64,000 nt of DNA from Sva-07 sp963715285. GTDB lineage: Bacteria > Actinomycetota > Acidimicrobiia > Acidimicrobiales > Ilumatobacteraceae. Under the pieces are notes generated by a model that worked only from the letters and a program-made list of their open reading frames with translations, was not told the origin of the DNA and did not search any database. Below are positions 42,973 through 51,886 of the stretch, piece after piece. Every line of letters starts with the position of its first letter. Position 1 is the first letter of the stretch. The stretch lies in the NCBI GenBank assembly GCA_963715285.1, contig CAVQRU010000044.1, forward strand, positions 175,202 through 239,201, given 5' to 3'. Position numbers and translations under genes: made by a program.

Positions 42973-43370
42973 CGCTCTACGTCGATTCGAGTGCATTGCT
43001 CAAGCGATACGTCGACGAGCACGACTCGGTGGTCGCCGTCGAGCTGATGGGCACCGATCCGGTGCTCGTCACCTCCCGGCTCACCGAGATCGAGGTTCGC
43101 CGCAACCTCGCCCGGCTCCTCGACGGTGACGCATGGACCGACAGCCGTCGCCAGTTCGCCGTCGACCTCGACGCCTTCGCGCTCGTCGGGCTCGACGCGA
43201 CCACCTGCAACGAAGCCGCGGCGATCGCCGAGCGCACGGGATGCCGATCGCTCGATGCAGTGCACCTGGGCTCCGCCATTCGAGCCGGGGCGTCGACGAC
43301 GCTCCTCACGTTCGACGTCCGTCAGGCGCAGGCGGCTCGAGCGATCGGACTCATCGTCATCGGCGTCTGA
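42969..43370 (+). CDS. PIN-domain toxin (VapC-like)
   Basis: A 133-residue PIN ribonuclease. Acidic residues are visible in YVDSSALLK, TEIEVRRNL, SLDAVHLGSA and FDVRQ. It is translated by overlap with the Phd-type antitoxin. Targets are usually tRNA or rRNA. Confidence 0.92.
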   Translation: MTLYVDSSALLKRYVDEHDSVVAVELMGTDPVLVTSRLTEIEVRRNLARLLDGDAWTDSRRQFAVDLDAFALVGLDATTCNEAAAIAERTGCRSLDAVHLGSAIRAGASTTLLTFDVRQAQAARAIGLIVIGV

Positions 43371-43392
43371 AGCTGGATCCGCTCCGATGGGC

Positions 43393-45363
43393 TCACCGGT
43401 TGGCGAGCCAACTGCGGTGCTTGATGACGGCCTTGCGCGCTGCCTTGGCCTGTTGCTTGTCGGTGAGATGGCGGCCGAGCGCTTCGAGCACCTCGAGGGT
43501 CTCGGGTTGGTCGTGGCGCCACAGGTCGTCGATCAGATCGTCGAACGTCATCTCCTGCGCCTGGCGGAAGACGTCGTCGAGGTCGCCGGGCTCGTCGATC
43601 AAGGTGTGGATCATGTCGACGAATGGGCCGATGTCGACGAACGCTGCGACCTCGTCCTCGGTGGCGAGATCGTGTCCCAGCAGGAACGTCGCGGCGTGGC
43701 CGGAGCAGTGGGTGTCGAGCAGCTCACGCACCAGCGGGCCGACGTCGTCCAACGGTTCGAGCCGTCCGAGCAGATCGAACGCGACCAGTCGCTGCACCGG
43801 GAACGTCGCTGCGACCGCCGCATCGACGAGCAGCCGCGCCCGCGCGACCGTCGAGCTTCTGGGACGCCAGCCGGCGAGCGCACCCTCCTCGTCGAGGCTG
43901 CCGGAGGCGACCGCGTTGACGAGCGTCAGGCCGTCGGCGTCGGCGAGATCGTCGATGGTCGCGAACGTGTAGCCGGCCTGACGGACCGGGTCGACCATCG
44001 CGGCACGACCGAGCGGTGTGAGCGACATCGAACCGCTCACGATCACTGGCGACATGCCGTAACGGTCGGGCCGGGTGACCAGGTCGTGCCAGGTGATGAT
44101 CCCGGCAACCTCCAGGACCTCGAACAGCTCGGCCAGTCGAGCCGCCACCAGTTCCGGCCACATCGCATCCAGCCGGCCCAGGCTGAAGCGCGACCGTGTG
44201 ACCTCGATCGCCAGATCTTCGACCTCTGCGTAGTCGAGCAACGAACCCTCGGGAAGCACCTGCGACAACCAGTGCGGAACGCCGTCGTCGAGCAGTTCGC
44301 GATGGGCGTACTGCGTGTCGTCCCAGTTGGCGATCCGGGCACAGAGCGGCCCCGCCTCGAGCACACCGTGCACCATGCGGGTGGCCCGCTCGGCGATCGG
44401 CAGGTCGCCCCACATCGCGTTCGGCCTGAGCTTCGTCCGCAGGCGTTCCACCGCCCCGCTGTACGTGGCGACGTCGTCGATCAGGGTGAGCCAACGCAGT
44501 TCGGTACTCGACCGATTCTTCTTCGGTCTGCCGGAAAGGCCCTGGTCGAGGACGTCACCCGTGTCGAGCGCCGCCACGAGCTTCCGCGCGTCGCTCATCG
44601 AGATGTTCCCGGCGTCGGTGAGCTTGACACTGTTGGTGCCGACGAACTCGACGAAGCGGTCGACGAGGTCGAGCAACCTCGACTGCGCTGCCGAGGCGTC
44701 GACGTCGACGGCCGGAGGTGGCACGTAGGTGAACAGCAGCTCGACCGGTTCGGGCTCGCGCACGGCGAGCGCCGCATCGGTGTGGTCTCGGCGTTGCTCG
44801 AACGGCAGCGAGTTGAACGCATCCATGCGCAGGTCGAGGGCCGCCTGCAGCTCGTCCATGTCGAGGTTGCCGTCGGCCAGGAGTGAGCCGAGGTCGGGCA
44901 GTTCGTTGCCGTCGGCGTCGAAAAGCACTAAGTCGCCGAGGGCCTTGCCGATGCCGAAGTTGGCGTCGTCACCCAGCGCATCGGCCACGTCGTCGACGAG
45001 GCCGTCGACGTGCATCATCACCCGAGCGGCGCTCGCCACGCCACCGTCGAGGCGCCCGGTGACCGCCAGGAACTCGACCATTGCCTGCACCGACCGGCAG
45101 AGTACCGGCGCCTCATCGGGCCCGACGGCGAACTTGCGCGGCGCCCAGTCGAGGAGGAACTCCTCGGCATCGTCGGGTGTGAACCGGCTCAGGTCGCCGG
45201 TGGAGTAGTTGACGCGCCACGACAAGAAGGTGTCTGCGTCGGCGACGAGCGATTCGTCGTCGGTGCCGTAGCGCTCGTCGGCCCACGGTCGGAACTCGTC
45301 GAGGAGTTGCCGCTTGACCGATGCGAACGACTCGAGGTCGTCGGGACCGAAACGGAGCTGCAC
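43393..45363 (-). CDS. large protein of unknown function
   Basis: A 656-residue cytoplasmic protein with no recognised catalytic motif. An acidic N-terminal half (QLRFGPDDLESFASVKRQL at its start) is followed near residue 250 by a segment NSVKLTDAGNISMSDARKLV. This resembles the LT..GN motif seen in proteins associated with plasmid pRiA4b ORF-3-like families. The C-terminal part is mostly helical and ends in a basic tail. It lies among toxin-antitoxin genes and is not obviously foreign in codon use. Confidence 0.8.
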   Translation of the reverse strand: MQLRFGPDDLESFASVKRQLLDEFRPWADERYGTDDESLVADADTFLSWRVNYSTGDLSRFTPDDAEEFLLDWAPRKFAVGPDEAPVLCRSVQAMVEFLAVTGRLDGGVASAARVMMHVDGLVDDVADALGDDANFGIGKALGDLVLFDADGNELPDLGSLLADGNLDMDELQAALDLRMDAFNSLPFEQRRDHTDAALAVREPEPVELLFTYVPPPAVDVDASAAQSRLLDLVDRFVEFVGTNSVKLTDAGNISMSDARKLVAALDTGDVLDQGLSGRPKKNRSSTELRWLTLIDDVATYSGAVERLRTKLRPNAMWGDLPIAERATRMVHGVLEAGPLCARIANWDDTQYAHRELLDDGVPHWLSQVLPEGSLLDYAEVEDLAIEVTRSRFSLGRLDAMWPELVAARLAELFEVLEVAGIITWHDLVTRPDRYGMSPVIVSGSMSLTPLGRAAMVDPVRQAGYTFATIDDLADADGLTLVNAVASGSLDEEGALAGWRPRSSTVARARLLVDAAVAATFPVQRLVAFDLLGRLEPLDDVGPLVRELLDTHCSGHAATFLLGHDLATEDEVAAFVDIGPFVDMIHTLIDEPGDLDDVFRQAQEMTFDDLIDDLWRHDQPETLEVLEALGRHLTDKQQAKAARKAVIKHRSWLANR

Positions 45364-45412
45364 GCACCGATTCTCGCACGACCGTCGAGCGAGTTCGTCC
45401 TCTTGTCGCTCG

Positions 45413-45599
45413 TCAGGCGACGAGGTCGAGCACCAAGCGAATCCCAGCGTCGATCTGGCCGAGCGTGTCGTGATCGAGTACTCCGACGCGTTCGAGAGCT
45501 GCCGCTCGTCGAGCGTGACGATCTGGGAGACGTTGACGACCGAGCGAGCCGATCAGACGCCTCGAAGATCGGATCAGGAATCGACACTGCGGTCTTCAT
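45413..45599 (-). pseudogene. fossil of a mazE-mazF-type module
   Basis: The minus strand starts MKTAVSIPDPIFEASDRLAR, nearly identical to the antitoxin start at 54.87 kb. It then jumps directly into the C-terminal part of the partner toxin: VNVSQIVTLDERQL, and, after a one-base shift, ERVGVLDHDTLGQIDAG up to LVLDLVA. The middle of both genes, about 270 bases, is missing. It is an internal-deletion relic of the live pair at 54295-54872. Confidence 0.85.
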
Positions 45600-45661
45600 A
45601 CGCCAGGTGCTTCGGCGCGTTGACGCCGGTCGAACCCTTGCCTTTTCGACCAAGTGCTCAG

Positions 45662-45681
45662 GTCATACTGCCCGGTATGAC
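45662..45681. promoter_or_regulatory. operator over the AbrB-type antitoxin start
   Basis: A perfect inverted repeat GTCATAC (45662-45668) and GTATGAC (45675-45681), six bases apart, contains the ATG of the antitoxin at 45677. It is likely the autorepression site of the AbrB-type protein. Confidence 0.55.
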
Positions 45682-45925
45682 TCATCGTGTGGGGCCGAAG
45701 GGGCAGGTCGTCATCCCGAAGGACCTGCGCGACGAGCTCGGCATCGAGCCGGGTGACGAGGTGAGCTTCTGGCGCGACGGTGACCACGTGGCGCTCCGCC
45801 CGGCCCGGCACCGACCTGGCCTGCGAGGGCGCTTCGAGGGATCAGCCCTCACCGACGACCTGACGGCGCAACGACACGCCGACCGCACTCACCAACTCGA
45901 GCGAGACCTCCGCGACGCTGGTTGA
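45677..45925 (+). CDS. AbrB/MazE-type antitoxin, no adjacent toxin
   Basis: An 82-residue SpoVT/AbrB-fold protein: RVGPKGQVVIPKDLRDELGIEPGDEV is the swapped-hairpin signature. The tail is charged. No toxin follows on its strand; the next gene is a convergent PIN toxin that has its own antitoxin. It may be an orphan. Confidence 0.85.
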   Translation: MTHRVGPKGQVVIPKDLRDELGIEPGDEVSFWRDGDHVALRPARHRPGLRGRFEGSALTDDLTAQRHADRTHQLERDLRDAG

Positions 45926-46004
45926 GACGGCGCATCCCTCGGGGCGTGTGTCGATGTCGGCGCCATCGTCGATCTGGCGGATCACGATCGTCGAGACGTC
46001 GTGG

Positions 46005-46439
46005 TCAGCCCGAGAAGACGCGAACGTCGACGGAGAGGTTCGGCGCTCCCGCAAGCCGCCGATCGGTGGTGACGAGCACGCCGTCGGCGAGCTGCTCGGC
46101 CATCAACGATTCGAGCAGCGCGATGTAGGCAGCGTCGTAGGTCGAGAGGTTCGCCCGCAGCTCCCAGATCCGAGCCATCATCGGTTGGGTGAGATCGTGA
46201 CGATCGACCGGCAGTGAGGCGAAACGGCTCGTCAAGGTCGCAGCGACACCCGGGTCGAGCTTGTCGAGCTGAACGAGTCGACGAAAGGCGCTCATCACCT
46301 CGAGTGGGGTCAGGTTCCGAACGATGGACAGGCGGGATCCATCGGACAATTCGACGAGCAGGTCGCGTGCTCGCTGGCCAACCTGCGAGTCGTCACCGAG
46401 CGCCACGACGAGAATCGAAGCATCGGCAACGACGATCAC
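46005..46439 (-). CDS. PIN-domain toxin
   Basis: A 144-residue PIN protein. The acidic residues lie in VVADASILV, TPLEVMSAF, TYDAAYIALLE and TTDRRL. It begins with GTG 12 bases after a 54-residue gene that looks like its antitoxin. Confidence 0.88.
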   Translation of the reverse strand: MIVVADASILVVALGDDSQVGQRARDLLVELSDGSRLSIVRNLTPLEVMSAFRRLVQLDKLDPGVAATLTSRFASLPVDRHDLTQPMMARIWELRANLSTYDAAYIALLESLMAEQLADGVLVTTDRRLAGAPNLSVDVRVFSG

Positions 46440-46451
46440 CAGACGATCCGA

Positions 46452-46616
46452 TCAGCGTGTGGCTGCGTCCCGGTCCTGGCGAATGATCTCCGCGACCTCA
46501 TCAGGGGTGAATGATCCGCGTTCGGCCGGTTCGCGCGGCAGGCTGTCGAAGTACGCCGCCAACGGTCGGTCGTTTCTCTCACCCTCCGTGGAGCTGCGGG
46601 TTCCGGACATCTTCAT
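46452..46616 (-). CDS. small putative antitoxin of the PIN toxin
   Basis: A 54-residue acidic protein, MKMSGTRSSTEGERNDRPL at its N-terminus and SFTPDEVAEIIRQDRDAATR at its end. It is preceded by no overlapping gene and lies directly upstream of the PIN toxin, the standard antitoxin position. The helix AEIIRQDRDAATR recalls the ribbon-helix-helix antitoxin tails. Family assignment is not possible by eye. Confidence 0.65.
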   Translation of the reverse strand: MKMSGTRSSTEGERNDRPLAAYFDSLPREPAERGSFTPDEVAEIIRQDRDAATR

Positions 46617-46723
46617 TGTCTAGCCGACCAAGCTCCATCCGCGGATGCCAGTCTGCGGATTCGCTCGCTCGAGCACGCCAGCAGTGCTCTTCCTCGTTCA
46701 ACGACTTCGGCCAGACTGTGGTC

Positions 46724-47668
46724 ATGTCGGGGTTCGACATCATCGGCGACGTGCACGGCCACGCCGACCGTCTCCGGAGCTTGCTCAGCACGATGGGCTA
46801 CCGGGAGCAGCGCGGCGTCTGGGGGCATCGCCACCGGACGGCGGTGTTCGTCGGCGACCTGATCGATCGTGGCCCCGGCCAGCTCGACACGGTCGGGATC
46901 GTGCAGGCGATGGTCGACGCGGGCACGGCGCAGATCGTGCTCGGCAATCACGAGTTCAACGCGGTCGCGTACGCCACGGTCGACCCGGAGCGTCTCGACT
47001 ACTGCCGGCCCCACGACGAGAAGCACACCAGCCAGCACGAGGCGTTCCTGTCGGACGTCGACTTCGGCTCGCCGTTGCACCGGTCGATCATCGACTGGTT
47101 CATGACGATCCCGCTGTGGCTCGACCTCGGCGGCATGCGGGTGGTCCACGCCTGCTGGAGCGCGGAGCACATCGAGCATCTCGAATCGGTAGCGGGGCCG
47201 GACAACACGCTCACCGAGCAGATGGTGATCGACGGAACGACGGAGGACTCCCCGACGCACGACGCGATCGAGGCGGTGCTGAAGGGCCCCGAGGTCCATC
47301 TCGACGGCGTGCGCTACGCCGACAAGGACGGCCACGTGCGCCATCACGCCCGGCTGCGCTGGTGGGACAGCGCGGCGACCACCCTGAGCACGGCGACGCT
47401 GATCCCGCCCGGGACACAGCTGTACGACGAGCACGACCAACCGATCGACGAGCTCCCCGACCGCGACCTCAGCGACACCGAGGTGCTGTCCTACCCCGGG
47501 CCGGAGCCGGTGCTGTTCGGCCACTACTGGTGGCGCAAGGAGTCGGCCGAGCCGATCAACCCGCTGGCGACCTGCCTCGACTACAGCGTCGCGAAGGATG
47601 GCGTCCTGCGCGCCTACCGCTGGGACGGCGAGGACGAGATCGACGAGACGAAGTTCGTCGACGACTGA
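46724..47668 (+). CDS. metallophosphoesterase (PrpE-like)
   Basis: A 314-residue calcineurin-like phosphoesterase. The metal motifs are IGDVHGHADRL, VGDLIDRGPGQLDT and VLGNHEFNAVA, with a late histidine motif in LFGHYWW. It resembles PrpE/symmetrical Ap4A hydrolases. The stop shares one base with the start of the macrodomain gene (TGATG), so the two are likely co-translated. Confidence 0.9.
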   Translation: MSGFDIIGDVHGHADRLRSLLSTMGYREQRGVWGHRHRTAVFVGDLIDRGPGQLDTVGIVQAMVDAGTAQIVLGNHEFNAVAYATVDPERLDYCRPHDEKHTSQHEAFLSDVDFGSPLHRSIIDWFMTIPLWLDLGGMRVVHACWSAEHIEHLESVAGPDNTLTEQMVIDGTTEDSPTHDAIEAVLKGPEVHLDGVRYADKDGHVRHHARLRWWDSAATTLSTATLIPPGTQLYDEHDQPIDELPDRDLSDTEVLSYPGPEPVLFGHYWWRKESAEPINPLATCLDYSVAKDGVLRAYRWDGEDEIDETKFVDD

Positions 47669-48168
47669 TGAAGCTCGAGGCGGTGCTCGGTGACATCACG
47701 CAGGAGCACGTCGACGCGATCGTCAACGCGGCGAACTCCTCGCTGCTCGGCGGTGGCGGAGTCGACGGCGCGATCCACCGGGCGGCCGGACCCCGGCTCG
47801 TCGAGGCGTGCCGCGCGCTCGGGGGCTGCGCGGAGGGCGACGCCAAGGTGACGCCGGGGTTCGATCTCCCGGCCCGTTGGATCATCCACGCCGTCGGACC
47901 CCGCTGGCGCGGCGGCGGGTCGGGCGAGCCGGAGACGCTCGCCGCGTGCTACCGCAACTCGCTGGCGAGAGCCGACGAGGTCGGCGCCACGACCGTCTCG
48001 TTCCCGGCGATCTCGACGGGAATCTTCGGCTACCCGCTGGATGAGGCCACCGACATCGCCGTCGCCACGGTCCGCTCGACGCCGACATCGGTCCAGACGG
48101 TTCGATTCGTGTGTTTCGACCGCACCACGCTGGCGGCGTACACGGACCGGCTGGCATCGAGCTCGTGA
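47668..48168 (+). CDS. macrodomain O-acetyl-ADP-ribose deacetylase-like protein
   Basis: A 166-residue MacroD-type protein. GDITQEHVDAIVNAANSSLLGGGGVDGAIHRAAG and SFPAISTGIFGYP are the ADP-ribose-binding loops. Such proteins remove O-acetyl-ADP-ribose or ADP-ribose from proteins. Coupled to a phosphoesterase, it may process ADP-ribose-type compounds. Confidence 0.93.
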   Translation: MKLEAVLGDITQEHVDAIVNAANSSLLGGGGVDGAIHRAAGPRLVEACRALGGCAEGDAKVTPGFDLPARWIIHAVGPRWRGGGSGEPETLAACYRNSLARADEVGATTVSFPAISTGIFGYPLDEATDIAVATVRSTPTSVQTVRFVCFDRTTLAAYTDRLASSS

Positions 48169-48213
48169 CCCGCCGTCTTTGCCGGCGAGGCGGCTCCGGG
48201 ACACAGTGGGGTG

Positions 48214-48625
48214 ATGAGAACCATCGGCAACATCTTGTGGCTGATCCTGAACGGGTTCTGGATGGCGATCATCTGGGGCTTCATCGGCGTGTTGCTGTCG
48301 ATCACGATCATCCTGTTCCCGTTCGGGCGACAGTGCTTCAAGCTGGCCAACTTCGCGCTCTGGCCGTTCGGCCGCACTGCGGTTCCCTCCCCGACTGCGG
48401 TGTCCGGGAGCATCATCGGCAACATCTTGTGGTTCATCCCGGGGCTGTTCCTGGCGATCGGCTACGCGATCTCCGGCGTGTTGCTGTGCATCACGATCAT
48501 CGGCATCCCGTTCGGCATCCAGGTCGTTCAAGTTCGTCCCGTTGGCGCTGTTCCCGTTCGGCAAGGAGATCGTGTACTCGAAGGATCTGCGCGACGACCT
48601 CGGCGTCGCTCGCGCCGCGAGCTGA
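48214..48625 (+). CDS. YccF-family membrane protein, frameshifted
   Basis: A YccF-domain protein with two similar blocks, TIGNILWLILNGFWMAIIWG and IIGNILWFIPGLFLAIGYA, each followed by PFG motifs. The last block is broken by an extra G at 48522-48523; the correct frame gives FKFVPLALFPFGKEIVYSKDLRDDLG before TGA at 48625. Without the repair the product ends in nonsense. The cause may be a sequencing or assembly insertion. Confidence 0.85.
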
Positions 48626-48632
48626 CGCGAGC

Positions 48633-49517
48633 TCAGCGCAGCGGGGCGATGACCTGTTCTGCGAAGCGCACGATCGGTTCGGTCGCCGCCGGGTTGCCGA
48701 AGTCCATCACCACGTGGTCGACGCCGATCTCGTGCCAGCGGGCGATCAGGTCGTGCAGTTCGGCCGACTCGGCGTCGGTCTCGGGCAGCGGACGTTCGAT
48801 GGTGATGCCGGTCTCGATGTCGGCGGGGTCACGACCGGCGTCGATGGCGGCCTGCTTGACGATGTCGTACTTGCGCAGCCAGGTGTCCTCCTTGCGCGAC
48901 ATGTTGTGCCACATGTCGGCGATCCGCCCGGCGAGGGGCAGGCCGACCTGTTCGCCGTTGGCGCCGATGCACACCGGTGGCACCACCTCGGGCAGCGGCG
49001 GCGCGGCGGCACCGCTGATCGAGAAGTACGTCCCCTCGAAGCTGGGGTCGTCGTCGGTCCACATCAGCCGGCAGATCGCGACGACCTCTTCGAGCTGCGC
49101 ATAGCGCACCGACGGCGTGGGGAACTCGTAGCCGTAGGCCGTGTACTCCTCGCCGCGCCATCCGGCGCCGATGCCGAGCATGAACCGGTTCTCGGAGAAC
49201 ACCTGGAGGGTGGCGGCCATCTTGGCGGTGAGCGCCGGCGGGCGGTAGCCGTGGCCGAGCACGTGGTGGCACAGCTGCACGTCGGGGAACTTGGCGGCGA
49301 GCCACGTCAGCGAGGTCCACGCTTCGACGAACGGGTCGGTCTTGGCGTCGAAGCCCCAGAAGTGGTCGGCGACCCACATCGAGTCGAAGTGGTCGTTGAC
49401 GGTCGGCAGGATGTGCTTGGCCTGCTCGACCACGATCGGCTTGTGGTCGCTCCACTGGTTGCCGATGCACGGCGAGAGCCAACCGAATCGGAGCGGACGT
49501 CGTTCGGGTGCTGCCAT
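48633..49517 (-). CDS. LLM-class F420-dependent oxidoreductase
   Basis: A 294-residue TIM-barrel flavin- or F420-dependent oxidoreductase. FGWLSPCIGNQWSDHKPI begins the domain; FMLGIGAGWRGEEYTAYG and CIGANGEQVGLPLAGRIADMW are conserved LLM segments. The substrate is unknown. It is divergent from the TetR gene at 49600 and may be under its control. Confidence 0.9.
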   Translation of the reverse strand: MAAPERRPLRFGWLSPCIGNQWSDHKPIVVEQAKHILPTVNDHFDSMWVADHFWGFDAKTDPFVEAWTSLTWLAAKFPDVQLCHHVLGHGYRPPALTAKMAATLQVFSENRFMLGIGAGWRGEEYTAYGYEFPTPSVRYAQLEEVVAICRLMWTDDDPSFEGTYFSISGAAAPPLPEVVPPVCIGANGEQVGLPLAGRIADMWHNMSRKEDTWLRKYDIVKQAAIDAGRDPADIETGITIERPLPETDAESAELHDLIARWHEIGVDHVVMDFGNPAATEPIVRFAEQVIAPLR

Positions 49518-49562
49518 CGGGCGAACCTACCGGCGAACGACCACCTCGACCGGAACAATTCC

Positions 49563-49607
49563 TTGACACTCAGCATCGTCGGGGCGCATACTCCTGACAA
49601 TGTCAGG
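49563..49607. promoter_or_regulatory. leaderless tetR promoter with palindromic operator on the start codon
   Basis: TTGACA (49563-49568) and CATACT (49587-49592) form a promoter with an 18-base spacer pointing right. Transcription would begin near the ATG at 49600. A perfect 7-1-7 palindrome CCTGACAATGTCAGG (49593-49607) includes the ATG, so the TetR product probably autoregulates by occluding it. Confidence 0.75.
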
Positions 49608-50229
49608 TAAAACGAACAGTGACAGGCGAACCGAACGCCGTCAGGAGACGCAGCGTGAGATCGTCCAGGCGAGCTGGGACGTGGTGCGCGAGCACGGCCT
49701 CGCCGGGCTGTCGATGCGCGATCTCGGCGACCGGGTGGGCATGCGGGCGCAATCGATCTACTCGTACTTCGCCTCCAAGAACGAGATCTACGACGCGATG
49801 TTCCTCGAGGGCTACCAGGCGTTTGCCCTCAGGATGGCGAACGCCGTCGACGACAACGACCTCTCCGCCGATCCGATCGGCGCGGCGAGAGCAGCGGTAC
49901 GGACATTCGTCGAGTTCTGCACGAACGACCCCGTCCGCTACCAGCTGCTCTTCCAGCGCACCATCCCCGACTTCACACCGTCACCCGAGAGCTACGCGGT
50001 GGCGGTCCAGACGTACGAGCAGATGAGCAAGCTGCTCGCCGGCGTCGGCGTGCGCGACCAGGCGACGCTCGACCTGTGGACCGCGGTGCTGACCGGCCTC
50101 ACCGACCAGCAGATCTCCAACGATCCGGGCGGCACCCGATGGACCCAACTCATCGATCGCGCCGTCGACATGTTGATCACCGAATCCCGAACGACCACGA
50201 CGAACACGACCGAAAGCGAGAAGGCATGA
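49600..50229 (+). CDS. TetR-family regulator
   Basis: A 209-residue TetR protein. The HTH is visible in LSMRDLGDRVGMRAQSIYSYFASKNEIYD. It heads an operon with the two following genes (ATGA overlap) and is divergent from an LLM oxidoreductase. Confidence 0.92.
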   Translation: MSGKTNSDRRTERRQETQREIVQASWDVVREHGLAGLSMRDLGDRVGMRAQSIYSYFASKNEIYDAMFLEGYQAFALRMANAVDDNDLSADPIGAARAAVRTFVEFCTNDPVRYQLLFQRTIPDFTPSPESYAVAVQTYEQMSKLLAGVGVRDQATLDLWTAVLTGLTDQQISNDPGGTRWTQLIDRAVDMLITESRTTTTNTTESEKA

Positions 50230-50986
50230 CCACCATGACCACCACCGACGCCAACACCATCGAACCGATCGACTCACCAGGAGGCGATGCAGCTCCAGGC
50301 GATCGAACTCGACCGTGCCATTGCGATGCTGCGGTCGCTCGACACCGGGGACTGGTCGATGCCGACCGTCTGCCCCGACTGGGACGTCCGCCGCATGTGG
50401 CTCCACGTGCTCGGCGCGTGCGAGGCCGGCGCCTCCATGCGTGAGAACACGCACCAGATGCTCGCCGCCCGCAAGCGCCGCAAGGAGCTCGGTGTGGCGC
50501 TCGAAGCCGGCCTGTCCGGCGTGCAGGTCGCCGAACGCGAGGCCCTGTCACCCGACGAACTCATCGATCGCCTCGTGCAGGTCGCGCCGAAGACCGTCAA
50601 GGGTCGCTCACGCACACCGCGGCCGATGCGGGCGATGAAGATCGCCATCGACGCACCGGTCGTGGAGAAGTGGACCCTCGGGTACCTCATCGACGTCATC
50701 TACCTGCGCGACGCGTGGATGCACCGGGTCGACACCGCCCGCGCCACCGGCAAGGAACTCGTCCTCACACCCGGAGCACGACGGCCGCATCGTCGCCGAC
50801 GTCGTCGCCGAGTGGGCCCGCCGCCACGGCGAGGCGTTCACGCTCGAGTTGACCGGTCCCGCCGGCGGCACCTTCACGTCGGGCGCCGGCGGCGAACCGA
50901 CCGTGATCGACGCCGTCGAGTTCTGTTGCCTGCTCGCCGGGCGAGGCGAGGCCACCGGCCTGTTCACCACGATCGTCCCCTTCTGA
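50226..50986 (+). CDS. MDMPI/TIGR03083-type mycothiol-dependent family protein, frameshifted twice
   Basis: A maleylpyruvate-isomerase-like protein. MQLQAIELDRAIAMLRSLD and WDVRRMWLHVLGACEAGASM are the N-terminal helical bundle shared with mycothiol-dependent maleylpyruvate isomerase and DinB-like enzymes. The frame breaks twice, near 50271-50275 and at 50773, each consistent with one extra base. The repaired end reads GRIVADVVAEWARRHGEAF and TGLFTTIVPF. ATG 50226 overlaps the tetR stop. Confidence 0.78.
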
Positions 50987-51029
50987 ACCCATCCAACGAC
51001 AACACCACTCCGAAAGAGGCATCACCACC

Positions 51030-51752
51030 ATGGACACCACCACCACCGAGATCGCCGACAACATCTTCCGCATCTCGACGTTCGTTCCCGATGCGGGAAT
51101 GTCGTTCAACCAGATCCTCGTCAACGCCGACGAACCACTCCTGTTCCACACCGGCATGCGGGCGCTGTTCCCCGCCGTGTCCGACGCCGTCAGCACCGTG
51201 CTGCCGATCTCGTCGCTGCGCTGGATCGGGTTCGGGCACGTCGAAGCCGACGAGTGCGGCGCCATGAACCAGTGGCTCGACGCGGCCCCCGACGCCCAGG
51301 TGGCCTTCGGGGCCATCGGGTGCATGGTGTCGGTCAACGACCTCGCCGATCGGCCGCCCCGTCCGCTCGACGACGGCGACGTCATCGACCTCGGCGACAA
51401 GCGGGTTCGCTGGATCGCCACACCCCACGTCCCGCACGGATGGGAGGCCGGCGTGTTCTTCGAGGAGACCACGTCGACGCTGTTGTGCGGCGACCTCTTC
51501 ACCCAGGTCGGCGACGGCCCGGCCGTGCGTACCGACTCGCCGATGGAGCAGACGATCACCGCCGAGGACATGTTCGGCTACTCGAGCCTCGCTCCGTCGA
51601 CCGTGCCCACCGTCGAGCGACTCGCCGATCTCGCGCCGACCACGTTGGCACTGATGCACGGCCCGACGTACCAGGGCGACGGCGGGCGCTGGCTGGGCGA
51701 TCTCGCCGCCGAGTACCGTCGCCGTTGCGACACCACGCTCGTCCCTGCGTGA
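51030..51752 (+). CDS. MBL-fold protein of the flavodiiron type, flavodoxin domain absent
   Basis: A 240-residue metallo-beta-lactamase-fold protein. FGHVEADECGAMNQW carries the H-x-E-x-D metal motif of flavodiiron proteins rather than the usual HxHxDH. HVPHGWEAGVFFEE and LLCGDLF supply other ligands, and MHGPTY a later histidine. It is stand-alone; no flavodoxin domain follows. It could bind a di-iron or di-zinc centre. It is the third gene of the tetR operon. Confidence 0.85.
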   Translation: MDTTTTEIADNIFRISTFVPDAGMSFNQILVNADEPLLFHTGMRALFPAVSDAVSTVLPISSLRWIGFGHVEADECGAMNQWLDAAPDAQVAFGAIGCMVSVNDLADRPPRPLDDGDVIDLGDKRVRWIATPHVPHGWEAGVFFEETTSTLLCGDLFTQVGDGPAVRTDSPMEQTITAEDMFGYSSLAPSTVPTVERLADLAPTTLALMHGPTYQGDGGRWLGDLAAEYRRRCDTTLVPA

Positions 51753-51758
51753 CGGAGC

Positions 51759-51784
51759 GCGTCGTCTCGAACTCGGGACGACGC
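51759..51784 (+). terminator. GC-rich hairpin after the MBL gene
   Basis: GCGTCGTC (51759-51766) pairs perfectly with GACGACGC (51777-51784) across a 10-base loop, just after the operon's stop codon. No U tract follows. Confidence 0.4.
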
Positions 51785-51886
51785 CTCGGTCGACACTCTC
51801 ACCTCGCCAGGGTCCGCTCGGCGTCCCGTGCACCGTCAGTCGGTTCGCACAGGTCGATCTCCCAGCAGGTTGGCTAAGCTAGGACC

